This document shows positions 1 to 9,140 of a stretch of 16,387 nucleotides of DNA, piece after piece (the first letter of the stretch is position 1; each line of letters starts with the position of its first letter). The DNA lies in the NCBI GenBank assembly GCA_049688595.1, contig JBAVLA010000244.1, positions 1-16,387 on the forward strand. The letters are read 5' to 3'. The notes beneath the pieces are model-generated. The model saw only the letters and a list, made by a program, of their open reading frames with translations, searched no databases and was not told where the DNA came from. A program made the translations under genes and the position numbers. Source of the DNA: Prado023 sp049688595 (GTDB lineage: Bacteria > Actinomycetota > Actinomycetes > S36-B12 > CAIYMF01).

Positions 1-25
1 CAGCGTCGCACACGTGACCAGCACA

Positions 26-78
26 GAAGCGTGGTGTCGATTCCCAGGATCGGATCGTCGGAATCGACAGCACGCTTC
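26..78 (-). terminator. Long inverted repeat, terminator of groES-groEL
   Basis: Two 19-base arms (26-44 and 60-78) pair at 18 of 19 positions around a 15-base loop. The repeat begins 8 bases after the groEL stop codon on the minus strand. No T-run follows, which is usual for actinobacterial terminators of this type. The near symmetry means it could also stop transcription arriving from the left. Confidence 0.75.
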
Positions 79-86
79 GTCGTTGC

Positions 87-1733
<1,647 letters not shown>

Positions 1734-1821
1734 GTGTTGCTTCCGCTCTTGAGTCTGCTTGAGTGACGGGGCAGCCCCGGCCCCAATGCGGGAGAACCGG
1801 GGCTGCCTCGGGATGGATCGG

Positions 1822-2121
1822 CTACTTGACGACGACCGCGAGGACGTCGCGGGCCGACAGCAGCAGGTACTCCTCGCCGTTGTACTTGATCTCGGTGCCG
1901 CCGTACTTGGAGTAGATGACGATGTCATCGACCTTCACATCCAGCGGGATGCGCTTCTCGCCCTCCTCGTCGAAGCGGCCCGGACCCACAGCCAGGACCT
2001 TGCCCTCCTGGGGCTTCTCCTTCGCGGTGTCCGGGATGACGAGGCCCGAGGCCGTCTTCTGCTCGGCGTCGAGTGGCTTTACGAGGATCCGGTCCTCGAG
2101 TGGCTTGATGGTGACCGCCAC
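1822..2121 (-). CDS. groES: Co-chaperonin GroES, 99 aa
   Basis: This is the 10-kDa co-chaperonin, whose heptamer caps the GroEL chamber. The protein shows the typical N-terminus (IKPLEDRILVKPL), the mobile-loop region with TASGLVIPDTAKEKPQEG, the VGPGR motif, and the C-terminal EEYLLLSARDVLAVV. Length is normal for the family. The start is a GTG at 2121 preceded by a very strong GGGGGAGG ribosome binding site 7 bases away. It is the first gene of the groES-groEL operon. The mRNA would carry a leader of roughly 115 bases if the promoter proposed upstream is correct. Regulation by the heat-shock repressor HrcA is indicated by two CIRCE operators. Confidence 0.97.
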   Translation of the reverse strand: MAVTIKPLEDRILVKPLDAEQKTASGLVIPDTAKEKPQEGKVLAVGPGRFDEEGEKRIPLDVKVDDIVIYSKYGGTEIKYNGEEYLLLSARDVLAVVVK

Positions 2122-2215
2122 GGTCTGACCTCCCCCTTGCGGGATTCGTCGATACGGGTGTGCTGCGGGCGGGTGCGTACCGTCGTCGCGGTGCCGGCAC
2201 GACCTGCGTCGCTAG

Positions 2216-2240
2216 TAGCACTCACTCTGGTCGAGTGCTA
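2216..2240 (-). promoter_or_regulatory. CIRCE operator, groES-proximal copy
   Basis: TAGCACTC and GAGTGCTA form a perfect 8-bp inverted repeat separated by 9 bases, matching the CIRCE consensus (TTAGCACTC-N9-GAGTGCTAA) at all eight inner positions of each arm. CIRCE is the DNA target of HrcA, the repressor of class I heat-shock genes. It lies 95 bases before the groES start, where the transcript is expected to begin. Confidence 0.95.
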
Positions 2241-2246
2241 GGGGGA

Positions 2247-2276
2247 ACACTAACACCATCTGGCACTCGCAGTGAA
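2247..2276 (-). promoter_or_regulatory. Candidate groES-groEL promoter
   Basis: On the minus strand TTCACT (2271-2276) and TAGTGT (2247-2252) are spaced 18 bases apart. They resemble a -35/-10 pair (the -10 fits TANNNT; the -35 matches TTGACA at 4 of 6). The -35 falls inside the loop of the upstream CIRCE and the expected start site falls at the edge of the downstream one, so HrcA bound at either would block polymerase. The match is modest and other -35 choices are possible. Confidence 0.4.
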
Positions 2277-2285
2277 AGAGTGCCA
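2261..2285 (-). promoter_or_regulatory. CIRCE operator, distal copy
   Basis: TGGCACTC and GAGTGCCA form a perfect 8-bp inverted repeat with the canonical 9-base spacer. The core GCACTC-N9-GAGTGC is consensus, but the second outermost base of each arm departs from TAGCACTC symmetrically (G for A). Its centre is 45 bp from that of the other CIRCE, and its outer edge is 18 bases from the tsaD stop codon. Confidence 0.9.
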
Positions 2286-2303
2286 AGACGCGGGCCCAAC
2301 ACG

Positions 2304-3350
2304 TCACACACCGACCACCTCGACGGGCAGGGAGGAGTCGGCCGGGATCTCCCACGCCGACGCCGGCCGCCCGCGGGACACCATCTGCGCCCCCAGCGCA
2401 GCCACCATCGCCCCGTTGTCCGTGCACAACCCCGGTCTGGGCACGCGCAGCCGGATGCCGGCGGACGCGCAGCGCGCCGCCGCCAGCGCTCGCAGCCGCG
2501 AGTTGGCAGCGACCCCCCCGCCGATCTGCAGGTCGGCCACGTCGTGCTGCCGGCAGGCGTCAATCGCCTTGCGGGTCAGGACATCGACGACTGCCTCCTG
2601 GAACGCCGCTGACACGTCAGCGACCGGAACCGCAGCCCCCTCTGCCTCGCGGGCCTCGACCCAGCGGGCCACCGCGGTCTTCAGCCCGGAGAAGGAGAAG
2701 TCGAAGCGATGCCGCTCCATGTCCTTGGGAAGGCTCAGGCCTCGGGGGAAATGCACGTACGCCCGGTCGCCGCCGACGGCGGCGCGGTCGATGTGCGGCC
2801 CTCCGGGGAACGGCAGGCCGAGCACCCGGGCCACCTTGTCGAAGGCCTCACCGGCCGCGTCGTCGATCGTCGACCCCAACGGCTGGACGTCAGCTGTCAC
2901 GTCTGGGACCAGCAGCAGGGACGAGTGCCCTCCAGACACGAGCAGCGCCACGGTCGGCTCCGCCAGCGGCCCGTGCTCCAGGACGTCCACCGCAACGTGC
3001 GCGGCGAGGTGATTGACCCCGTGCAGGGGCACCCCCAGGGCCAGCGCCAGCGCCTTGGCGGCCGAGAGCCCCACGAGGAGCGAACCGGCCAAGCCGGGTC
3101 CGGCCGTCACCGAGACGGCATCGATGTCAGCAAGGCGCACGTCCGCGCGCGAGCAGGCCGCCTCCAGCGTGGGGACCATCGCCTCCAGGTGGGCCCGGCT
3201 GGCGACCTCGGGCACGACGCCGCCGAACCTGGCGTGCTGCTCGACGCTGGAGGCCACCACGTCGGCCAGGAGCGTCCGGCCGCGCACGATTCCAACACCA
3301 GTCTCATCGCATGACGTCTCGATGCCAAGCACGAGCGGCTCGTCAGGCAC
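2304..3350 (-). CDS. tsaD: tRNA t6A threonylcarbamoyltransferase subunit TsaD, 348 aa
   Basis: TsaD transfers the threonylcarbamoyl group from threonylcarbamoyl-AMP to adenosine 37 of ANN-decoding tRNAs, working with TsaB and TsaE. The Kae1/Qri7-family ASKHA fold is visible: the N-terminal GIETSCDET (residues 9-17), the PEVASRAH segment, AGPGLAGSLLVG, the metal ligands in NHLAAH (His114, His118), the SGGHSSL loop, and the third ligand Asp311 in CTDNGAM. Length is typical. The start is a GTG at 3350, 8 bases inside the end of rimI, indicating translational coupling. It is the last gene of the nnr-to-tsaD cluster. No clear terminator follows before the groES CIRCE elements, so some read-through into groES is possible (inference). 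Confidence 0.97.
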   Translation of the reverse strand: MPDEPLVLGIETSCDETGVGIVRGRTLLADVVASSVEQHARFGGVVPEVASRAHLEAMVPTLEAACSRADVRLADIDAVSVTAGPGLAGSLLVGLSAAKALALALGVPLHGVNHLAAHVAVDVLEHGPLAEPTVALLVSGGHSSLLLVPDVTADVQPLGSTIDDAAGEAFDKVARVLGLPFPGGPHIDRAAVGGDRAYVHFPRGLSLPKDMERHRFDFSFSGLKTAVARWVEAREAEGAAVPVADVSAAFQEAVVDVLTRKAIDACRQHDVADLQIGGGVAANSRLRALAAARCASAGIRLRVPRPGLCTDNGAMVAALGAQMVSRGRPASAWEIPADSSLPVEVVGV

Positions 3351-3855
3351 GAACGCCTCCCTCCCGACCCGCGCGGGTCGCCACCAGGTCCAGGGACATC
3401 AGGACGGCGTCCGCACCGCGGCCGTAGTAGTCCCTTCGACGACCGTCCGCCACGAAGCCCAGCCGTTCGTAGAGGCCCATCGCACTGGCGTTCTCGGCCC
3501 GGACCTCCAGCTGCAGCACGCGCGCGCCACGCTCGCGAGCGGCGTCGATCAGCTCAGCCATCAGGAGCCGACCGATCCCCCCGCCCTGCACGTCCCCCGC
3601 GACTGCCACCGTCTGCACGTCTGCGGTCGGTCCGGTCAGGAAGATGCCCGCGTACCCGACGATCCGCTCCCCGCGGCGGGCGACGAAGTAGCATCGCGAT
3701 TCGGGAACCCGTGCCAGCTCGGCCCAGAACTGGGTGACGGTCCACGGGTCGGTCGGGAAGAGCTGGCGCTCCAGCTCATGGACCTCCTCGATGTCCCACC
3801 ACCGCAGCCGCCGGATGCGGACGCCTTGGGCCGGCGAGGCACCTGCCCCGCTCAT
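3343..3855 (-). CDS. rimI: GNAT N-acetyltransferase, RimI-type, 170 aa
   Basis: This is a GNAT-fold N-terminal protein acetyltransferase. The family is named for acetylating ribosomal protein bS18, and actinobacterial members sit next to tsaD and may have broader targets. The acetyl-CoA pyrophosphate loop QGGGIG is at residues 90-95. The C-terminal RimI signature LEVRAENASAMGLYERLGF and the following RRRDYY are intact. Its ATG overlaps the tsaB stop (ATGA) and its end overlaps the tsaD start, placing it tightly between two t6A genes. The first 11 residues before VRIRRLRWWDIEEV are a short extension. The RimI assignment rests on family signature and context; the substrate cannot be read from sequence. 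Confidence 0.9.
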   Translation of the reverse strand: MSGAGASPAQGVRIRRLRWWDIEEVHELERQLFPTDPWTVTQFWAELARVPESRCYFVARRGERIVGYAGIFLTGPTADVQTVAVAGDVQGGGIGRLLMAELIDAARERGARVLQLEVRAENASAMGLYERLGFVADGRRRDYYGRGADAVLMSLDLVATRAGREGGVRA

Positions 3856-4511
3856 GGCGGCGTGACCCGCTTTCGGGATGCATTGGCCACAGCGTCCGGA
3901 CGGCGCAGGTACAGCGGGGAGGCATCCGCTGCCGCGTTGGAGGCCACCATCCGAGCGACCAGCTGGGCCAGGACACCCGGGTCCGGGTGCAGCGGTCCGC
4001 GCCGATCGGCGAACGCCTCCGGGTAGCGGGCAGCTCCTGCGCCAACCGCCGGCAGGTCGCGGCAGGGGATGGCGGTCGCTGCCCCCACCTCCGGTCCCGC
4101 GACTCGGCCCCCCGACTCGTCGTACAGCGCCCAGTAGACCTCACGTCGCCTGGCGTCGGTGGCCACGAGGAACCTCTCGGACAATCCCCCGGCCACAGCC
4201 TCGGCGGCCAGGACGTCGAGGGTGCAAACGCCGTGCACGGGGATCCCCAGCGCCCAGCCGAGCACGCGGGCATGCACCAGGCCCACGCGCAGGCCGGTGA
4301 ATGGGCCAGGGCCGCGGCCCACCCCGACCGCGCCCAGGTCGCTGGGCGCCACCCCCGCCTCAGCCAGCGCCCTGACGACGATCGGGGCCAGTTGCTCACC
4401 GTGCACAGCGGGGCCCGTGGTCACCGCCCAGCCGAGCACCGCGGCCCGGTCGGTGTCAAGGATCGCGGCCCCGACCTGCTCGGTCGCGGTGTCCACACCG
4501 AGGATCAGCAC
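3852..4511 (-). CDS. tsaB: t6A biosynthesis scaffold protein TsaB, 219 aa
   Basis: TsaB is the catalytically inactive ASKHA-fold partner that dimerises with TsaD and bridges it to TsaE during t6A formation. The N-terminal LGVDTAT, the HGEQLAPIV segment, the GRGPGPFTGLRVGL loop (around residues 69-82) and DARRREVYWALY are characteristic. The TsaD metal-binding histidine pair is absent, as expected for TsaB. The GTG start at 4511 gives the conserved MLILGVDT N-terminus; the ribosome binding site is weak (AGG about 8 bases upstream). The stop overlaps the rimI start by 4 bases. It lies 58 bases after tsaE, the widest gap in the tsa part of the cluster; nothing recognisable was seen in that gap. 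Confidence 0.95.
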   Translation of the reverse strand: MLILGVDTATEQVGAAILDTDRAAVLGWAVTTGPAVHGEQLAPIVVRALAEAGVAPSDLGAVGVGRGPGPFTGLRVGLVHARVLGWALGIPVHGVCTLDVLAAEAVAGGLSERFLVATDARRREVYWALYDESGGRVAGPEVGAATAIPCRDLPAVGAGAARYPEAFADRRGPLHPDPGVLAQLVARMVASNAAADASPLYLRRPDAVANASRKRVTPP

Positions 4512-4569
4512 GAACCCAACCTACTAGCGCCACCTGCACCCACGTAGCCGTTGGCACCGGCCAGGAGGC

Positions 4570-5076
4570 TCACCCAGCCGGGAGGGAGAGGCCCGCCCAG
4601 CGCGGACCGATCCCGCGCACGGACACCGTCCGCGAACCGCCCGACGGATCGTGGGGATCGACTGGCGACCCGACCGCCCGCCGGATCAGGACCTCCAGCC
4701 GGTCAGGGGCAAGGCCCTCGACCTTGCCCGCCCCCCACTCGACGACGGTGACTGCCGAGGAGAGGTCGGCGTCAAGGTCGAGGTCATCGACCTCGACGGC
4801 ACTGAGTCGATAGGCATCCACGTGGACCAGCGAACCCCGTGGTCCGGGGTGGCTGCGGGCGATCACGAAAGTCGGGCTGGTGACGGGGCCCCGCACCTCC
4901 AGCGCCCGGCCGATCCCCTGGGTGAAGGTGGTCTTCCCAGCGCCGAGCGGGCCGTCGAGCACGACCACGTCACCGGGGCGCAGGATCGCAGCGACCTGGG
5001 CGCCCAGATCGCGCATCTGGTCGGCATCCAATGCCGTTGCGTTCCAGGCCTGACCGTCCCAGTGCCAGCCCGTCAC
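4570..5076 (-). CDS. tsaE: t6A biosynthesis ATPase TsaE, 168 aa
   Basis: TsaE is the P-loop ATPase that resets the TsaB-TsaD complex between rounds of t6A synthesis. Evidence is the Walker A motif GPLGAGKTT (residues 42-50, Lys48), the SPTFVIA segment, HVDAYRL, and VVEWGAGKVEGL. The GTG at 5076 overlaps the stop of the upstream hydrolase (GTGA). The first 15 residues carry three tryptophans (MTGWHWDGQAWNATAL) and are not part of the core; an in-frame ATG at residue 21 would remove them but has lower claim because of the coupled overlap. The C-terminus beyond the core is about 20 residues longer than in short family members. Confidence 0.93.
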   Translation of the reverse strand: MTGWHWDGQAWNATALDADQMRDLGAQVAAILRPGDVVVLDGPLGAGKTTFTQGIGRALEVRGPVTSPTFVIARSHPGPRGSLVHVDAYRLSAVEVDDLDLDADLSSAVTVVEWGAGKVEGLAPDRLEVLIRRAVGSPVDPHDPSGGSRTVSVRGIGPRWAGLSLPAG

Positions 5077-6302
5077 TGGCCGGCGCCCGGCTCGGCCCCG
5101 GATCCGATCCCGGCTGCCGCCTCGACCCCGGGCCCGGATCCGACCCCGGCCCCAGGACCTGGGCCAGCTGGGGTCCCCACCGCGGGCTCGGTCTCCGACG
5201 CAGCTTCCCGGCCGCCTGCGGACGTATTGTCCGGGGGCACGGCCAATTCGTCTCGGACCTGTGCAACCAGCCGGCGCAGCTGGTGGTTCACCCGCCCGTA
5301 GTGCTCGAGGATCATCATGTGGCCGGCGTCCGGGACGAGCACGAGCTCTGCGTCCGGCATGCGGGAGGCCATCTCCCGGGTGTGCTCGGCAGGCGTCATC
5401 CGATCATCCAGCCCGACCATGAGCAGGACGGGGACCTTCGACAGGACCTTGAGGGACCGGTGCCGGTCGTGGGCCTGCAGGGTCGGCAGGAACTCCGAGA
5501 TCACGCCGATCGACGTGTCGTTGAGCATGCGATGGGTGAACTCGGCGACCGCCGGCGCGACGTTCGAACCGAACGAGTAGCGCCGGGTGAGCAGCAGGCT
5601 CAGGTCGTTCGCCCGTGAGCGGCCCATCTCGACGAGGTCGGCGTTGCGCGTGAGGACGGCGGTGGTGACCGGAAGCAGCCGGTGCAGTGGTCGGGCGGCG
5701 AAGTCGGGCAGGCCCAGGCCGACTTCCCGGAGCCCGCCCGGTGACGTGGACAGCAGCGCCACCCCACGCACGCGCGAGCCGAGCAGCTCCGGGTGGTCCA
5801 GGGCGAACTGCATGATGGTCATGCCGCCCATCGAGTGCCCGACCAGCACCACGGGTCCCGCCGGGACCACCGCTTCGAGGACCGCGTACAGGTCGCGACC
5901 GAGCTGCTCGATCGTGTTCGTCTCGGCCACCGAGCGAGCAGAGCGCCCATGGCTGCGCTGGTCCCAGAACACCAGCCGCCCCAGCGCCTTGAGATCACGG
6001 CGCTGGTAGTGCCAGCAATCCTGGTTCAGGGAGTACCCATGGCAGAACACGACAGTCAGGTTCTCCGGGTTCGCCCTGGTGCACTCCTCGACTTCGACGT
6101 GGATCTGGATGCCGTCGGAGTCCACGACGATGGGCGCGCTGCGCAAGCGTCCGAACGGTTCCTCGGCCTCCGAGTCGGCCCGCGGGGTCTTGCCGACGAC
6201 CGACCGCTCCGCGACGACCCCTGCGGCTGCCCCAACCGCGATCAACCCGGCGGCGGCGCTCACCGCGCCGGCCACCGCGCGCAGGTTGACCGGAAGGCTC
6301 AC
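5073..6302 (-). CDS. Alpha/beta hydrolase with N-terminal membrane segment, 409 aa
   Basis: This is an alpha/beta-fold hydrolase of unknown substrate. The oxyanion region HGYS (residues 88-91), nucleophile elbow GHSMGG (Ser157), acid candidate Asp300 in LDDRMTP, and His328 in DAGHMM make a complete catalytic triad. Residues 9-31 are a hydrophobic Ala/Val/Gly run, probably a membrane anchor or uncleaved signal, so the enzyme likely acts outside or at the membrane. From about residue 355 the protein becomes a low-complexity Gly/Pro/Ala/Ser/Glu tail not needed for the fold. It overlaps alr upstream (GTGA at 6299-6302) and tsaE downstream by 4 bases. A hydrolase at this place between alr and tsaE is a recurrent actinobacterial arrangement, but its function is not established. 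A role in cell-envelope lipid or ester metabolism is only a guess. Confidence 0.9.
   Translation of the reverse strand: MSLPVNLRAVAGAVSAAAGLIAVGAAAGVVAERSVVGKTPRADSEAEEPFGRLRSAPIVVDSDGIQIHVEVEECTRANPENLTVVFCHGYSLNQDCWHYQRRDLKALGRLVFWDQRSHGRSARSVAETNTIEQLGRDLYAVLEAVVPAGPVVLVGHSMGGMTIMQFALDHPELLGSRVRGVALLSTSPGGLREVGLGLPDFAARPLHRLLPVTTAVLTRNADLVEMGRSRANDLSLLLTRRYSFGSNVAPAVAEFTHRMLNDTSIGVISEFLPTLQAHDRHRSLKVLSKVPVLLMVGLDDRMTPAEHTREMASRMPDAELVLVPDAGHMMILEHYGRVNHQLRRLVAQVRDELAVPPDNTSAGGREAASETEPAVGTPAGPGPGAGVGSGPGVEAAAGIGSGAEPGAGQ
5096..5149. repeat. Short imperfect direct repeat in the hydrolase tail
   Basis: An 18-base unit containing CCGGATCCGA occurs at 5096-5113 and again at 5132-5149, with two differences (first base and one internal base), offset by 36 bases. 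It encodes part of the Gly/Ser/Ala-rich tail of the alpha/beta hydrolase. The 36-base offset keeps the frame, so the tail may have grown by in-frame duplication. Confidence 0.6.
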
Positions 6303-7438
6303 GAGCGCCCCCCTCCCACGTGCACCCGCTCGATCCTGGGTCCCAACCGGGTCACGATCTCGTACCCGATCGTCCCGGATGCGCGGGCCCAGTCCTCCGC
6401 CGATGGCTCGCCGCGCGACGGCCGACCGAAGAGGACCACCTCGTCGCCGGGCTCCGCCGGGGAGTCGTCGAGGTCTATGACGAACTGGTCCATGCAGACG
6501 CGTCCGGCAATCGGACGGATGCGTCCGGCTGCCAGCACGGGGCCGCGACCGCTGGCGGCCCGGGGGATGCCATCGGCATACCCCAGGGGAACCAGCCCCA
6601 GCGTCGTGCGGGCGACCGTGACGTACTCATGGCCGTAGGACACGCCTTGTCCGGCTGGCACGCGCTTGACACCTGCCAGTCGGGCACGCAGTGTCATCGC
6701 GGGGACGAGCCCGAACTCCTCGGGGGGCCCGACCTCCCCGCCGGGAGAGACTCCGTACATCGCAATGCCGGGCCGGACCAGGTCGTAGTGGGCGCGGGGG
6801 GCGACCAGCGTCGCCGCGGAGTTGGCGATGTGGCGCACCTCGGGGGACAGCCCGGCTGCGGCGGCGACCTCGAGCGCGGCATCGAAGGCCGCGAGCTCGG
6901 CGGCGTTGCTGCTGCTGGAAGGGGCGTCTGCAGACGAGAAGTGCGACCAGATGCCCGTCACGCGCACGGTTCCCGCGGCCTGCAGGCGCACGGCCCGGTC
7001 CACCAGGGCCGGCCAGTCGTCGGGCGTTGCGCCGCTGCGTCCCAAGCCGGTGTCGATCTTCAACTGCACGCGGGCCCGGATCCCGGTCGCGTGGGCCGCC
7101 GAGGTGAGGGCATCCAACTGCCAGGCCGAGGAGGCGGTGACATCGATCTCGGAGCGCACGCAGTCGGCGAGATCCGGGTCGCCCGGCGCCCACAGCCAGG
7201 TCAGGATCGGAGAGCTGAATCCGTGATGGCGAAGGACGACCGACTCGCGCAGGAGCGCAGTGCCCAGCCAGGTGGCCCCGCCGTCCAGGGCGGCACGAGC
7301 CACCTCGATCAGCCCATGTCCATATGCGTCGGCCTTGACGACCGCCAGCAGCCCAGCCCCTGGGGCGTGTGCGCCGAGGGCAGCCACGTTGGCCGAGATC
7401 GCATCCAGGTCAACCTCGCAGACAGCACGGGCAGCCAC
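6299..7438 (-). CDS. alr: Alanine racemase, about 379 aa
   Basis: This PLP enzyme interconverts L- and D-alanine and supplies D-Ala for peptidoglycan. The PLP lysine lies in VVKADAYGHG (Lys35 with this start). Other motifs are KIDTGLGRSG, HIANSAATL, YDLVRPGIAMYG, the second catalytic tyrosine in GVSYGHEY, GYADGIPR and GRVCMDQFVIDL. The GTG at 7438 is preferred because AGGA lies 7 bases upstream and the protein then begins just before the conserved RAVCEVDLDAI. An in-frame TTG at 7456 would add six residues but has a weak binding site. It follows nnr by 37 bases and overlaps the hydrolase start by 4 bases. Confidence 0.95.
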   Translation of the reverse strand: MAARAVCEVDLDAISANVAALGAHAPGAGLLAVVKADAYGHGLIEVARAALDGGATWLGTALLRESVVLRHHGFSSPILTWLWAPGDPDLADCVRSEIDVTASSAWQLDALTSAAHATGIRARVQLKIDTGLGRSGATPDDWPALVDRAVRLQAAGTVRVTGIWSHFSSADAPSSSSNAAELAAFDAALEVAAAAGLSPEVRHIANSAATLVAPRAHYDLVRPGIAMYGVSPGGEVGPPEEFGLVPAMTLRARLAGVKRVPAGQGVSYGHEYVTVARTTLGLVPLGYADGIPRAASGRGPVLAAGRIRPIAGRVCMDQFVIDLDDSPAEPGDEVVLFGRPSRGEPSAEDWARASGTIGYEIVTRLGPRIERVHVGGGRS

Positions 7439-7475
7439 AGCCCCATCCTGCCCCAAGCGCCGCCACCAACACCGC

Positions 7476-9047
7476 TCAGGCGTGACTCATCTGGTGGTCG
7501 ACCCGGGATCGTCGGGCCTCCGCGTGCGCATCAGGGAGTCGGGCCAGCACATCGGTCGCGGTCACGGGGCCTCCGGTGGCACCGGCAAGCCGCCCGGCCA
7601 GCCCGTGCAGCCCAACGGCCCGGGCGGCCACGAGTGCGGCCTGCGCCGGGGTCACGCCTCCGCCCGCAACGCCGACGCCCAGAACCGACGCACCCGCGAG
7701 CATGCCTGCCAACAAGCCCGCCAGCACATCTCCCGACCCGGCGGTGGCAAGCTCCGCGCTGCCGAACGTGTCCACGAACGTCGGGCCGCCCGGTGCCGCT
7801 ACGATCGTCCCTGGGCCCTTGTGCACGACGACCGCGCCGGTCTCCCGGGCCGCCCGCTGGGCAGCGGCAAGCACCCCACCGGCGGGATCGAACCCCAGCC
7901 GGACGAACTCGCCGGCGTGCGGGGTCAGAACGCTGACCAGCCCTGCCGCAGACCGCTCGGCCAGCGCCGCTCGCCCCTCGCGCGTGCCCACGACCTCCAG
8001 GGCGGACGCGTCGATCACGAGCGGACACCGGTCAGCCAGGGCGGCCAGGACTGCCTCGACAGCCGGCCGGGACGAACCCAGACCGGGACCGACACAACGG
8101 GCATCCACCCTCCGGTCGGGACTGAGCACCACATCGGGGTACCTGGCCACCACGAGCTGCGGGACGAGCACGTCGGCGGGCGCCCGAGACGACGGGGCTG
8201 CCGATGATGGAGCCTGGCGCACCGGACCGGGGGAGCTGAACGCCACCATCCCTGCCCCGGAACGGCGGGCGCCCCCTACCGCCAGCAGCGCAGCCCCGGG
8301 GAACTCCGAGCTCCCGGCGACCACCCCGACGACACCGCGGCGGTACTTGTGATCAGCCGGCGCCGGAGCTGCGACGGCGAGGTCGGGCAGGCTGAGGGCC
8401 CAGGCCTCGGGCTCCCCCTCCGGCGCCAGCCCGATCTCCACGAGGGCGACCGTTCCGGCGTGCTCCCGCCCCGCGCCGACCAGCAGCCCGGCCTTGAGCA
8501 GTCCGAAGCACACGGTCGCGTACGCACGGACCGCCGCACCGACCACCTGCCCGGAGTCAGTGTCCACCCCGCTGGGCAGGTCCACGGCGATGATCGGGAC
8601 ACCGGCCCGGGCCAGGACCTGGACCGCCCTGGCCGCCGGCTCCCGCAGCCCGCCGGAGCCGCCGATCCCGACTATCCCGTCCAATGCGAGGTCCGCCGAC
8701 GACAGCGCGCTCATTGCCTCCGCGCAGTCCCACGCAACGATCCGCGCCCCGGCGGCAAGGGCCGCCGCAGCGCCGGGCGCATGCATCCGTGCCGGATCCC
8801 CGATCGCCACGCAGGAGGCGCCCCGACTCCGGAGCCGGGCCAGGGCCCACAACGCATCCCCCCCGTTGTTCCCAGACCCCACGAGCGCAACCACGTGTGA
8901 GCCCCGCACCGATCCTCGGCGGTGGCGCAGCACGTCGACGCAGGCCCCGGAAAGCCCGCTGGCCGCGCGCTGCATGAGCACCGGCTCGGGGACTCCGGCC
9001 CCCGCCTCCGCCTTGCGCACCTGCGACTCCGAGCACACCCAGCGCAT
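7476..9047 (-). CDS. nnr: Bifunctional NAD(P)HX epimerase/dehydratase, 523 aa
   Basis: This fusion repairs hydrated NADH and NADPH: an N-terminal epimerase (YjeF_N/NnrE) interconverts the R and S forms, and a C-terminal dehydratase (CARKD/NnrD) restores NAD(P)H at the cost of ADP or ATP. Epimerase motifs are SESQVRKAEA, GSGNNGGDAL (residues 57-66) and VDLPSGVDTDSG. Dehydratase motifs are HKYRRGVVGVVAGS, LTPHAGEFVRL, HKGPGTIVAAP and TAGSGDVLAGLLAG. The ATG at 9047 is chosen over an upstream start at 9083 because a GGAGG binding site sits 6 bases before it and the conserved N-terminus begins there. It is the first gene of the cluster running to tsaD and diverges from the NlpC/P60 gene. No convincing promoter was identified for it. 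Confidence 0.95.
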   Translation of the reverse strand: MRWVCSESQVRKAEAGAGVPEPVLMQRAASGLSGACVDVLRHRRGSVRGSHVVALVGSGNNGGDALWALARLRSRGASCVAIGDPARMHAPGAAAALAAGARIVAWDCAEAMSALSSADLALDGIVGIGGSGGLREPAARAVQVLARAGVPIIAVDLPSGVDTDSGQVVGAAVRAYATVCFGLLKAGLLVGAGREHAGTVALVEIGLAPEGEPEAWALSLPDLAVAAPAPADHKYRRGVVGVVAGSSEFPGAALLAVGGARRSGAGMVAFSSPGPVRQAPSSAAPSSRAPADVLVPQLVVARYPDVVLSPDRRVDARCVGPGLGSSRPAVEAVLAALADRCPLVIDASALEVVGTREGRAALAERSAAGLVSVLTPHAGEFVRLGFDPAGGVLAAAQRAARETGAVVVHKGPGTIVAAPGGPTFVDTFGSAELATAGSGDVLAGLLAGMLAGASVLGVGVAGGGVTPAQAALVAARAVGLHGLAGRLAGATGGPVTATDVLARLPDAHAEARRSRVDHQMSHA

Positions 9048-9121
9048 CTGGCACCTCCGCCGACGACCTGCGTCCATTACCACACCGAATGTTGAAACTC
9101 CTGTAACGCCACTCCGCTTCC

Positions 9122-9139
9122 GTCACATTCGTCACATTG
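9122..9139 (+). promoter_or_regulatory. GTCACATT direct repeat, candidate MtrA box
   Basis: Two adjacent 9-base units, GTCACATTC and GTCACATTG, differ at only one base. A related GTAACG lies 19 bases before the first (9103-9108), in helical phase. Tandem GTCACA-type half-sites about 9 bp apart are the published style of target for the actinobacterial response regulator MtrA, which controls cell-wall hydrolase genes. The site immediately precedes a -10-like box for the NlpC/P60 gene. The assignment to MtrA is inference. Confidence 0.55.
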
Positions 9140-9140
9140 G

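Noticed and set aside
6320..7936. Plus-strand frame of over 500 codons opposite alr and the end of nnr
   Set aside because: Low-complexity Arg/Gly/Pro/His-rich translation with no motif; shadow of the true minus-strand genes.
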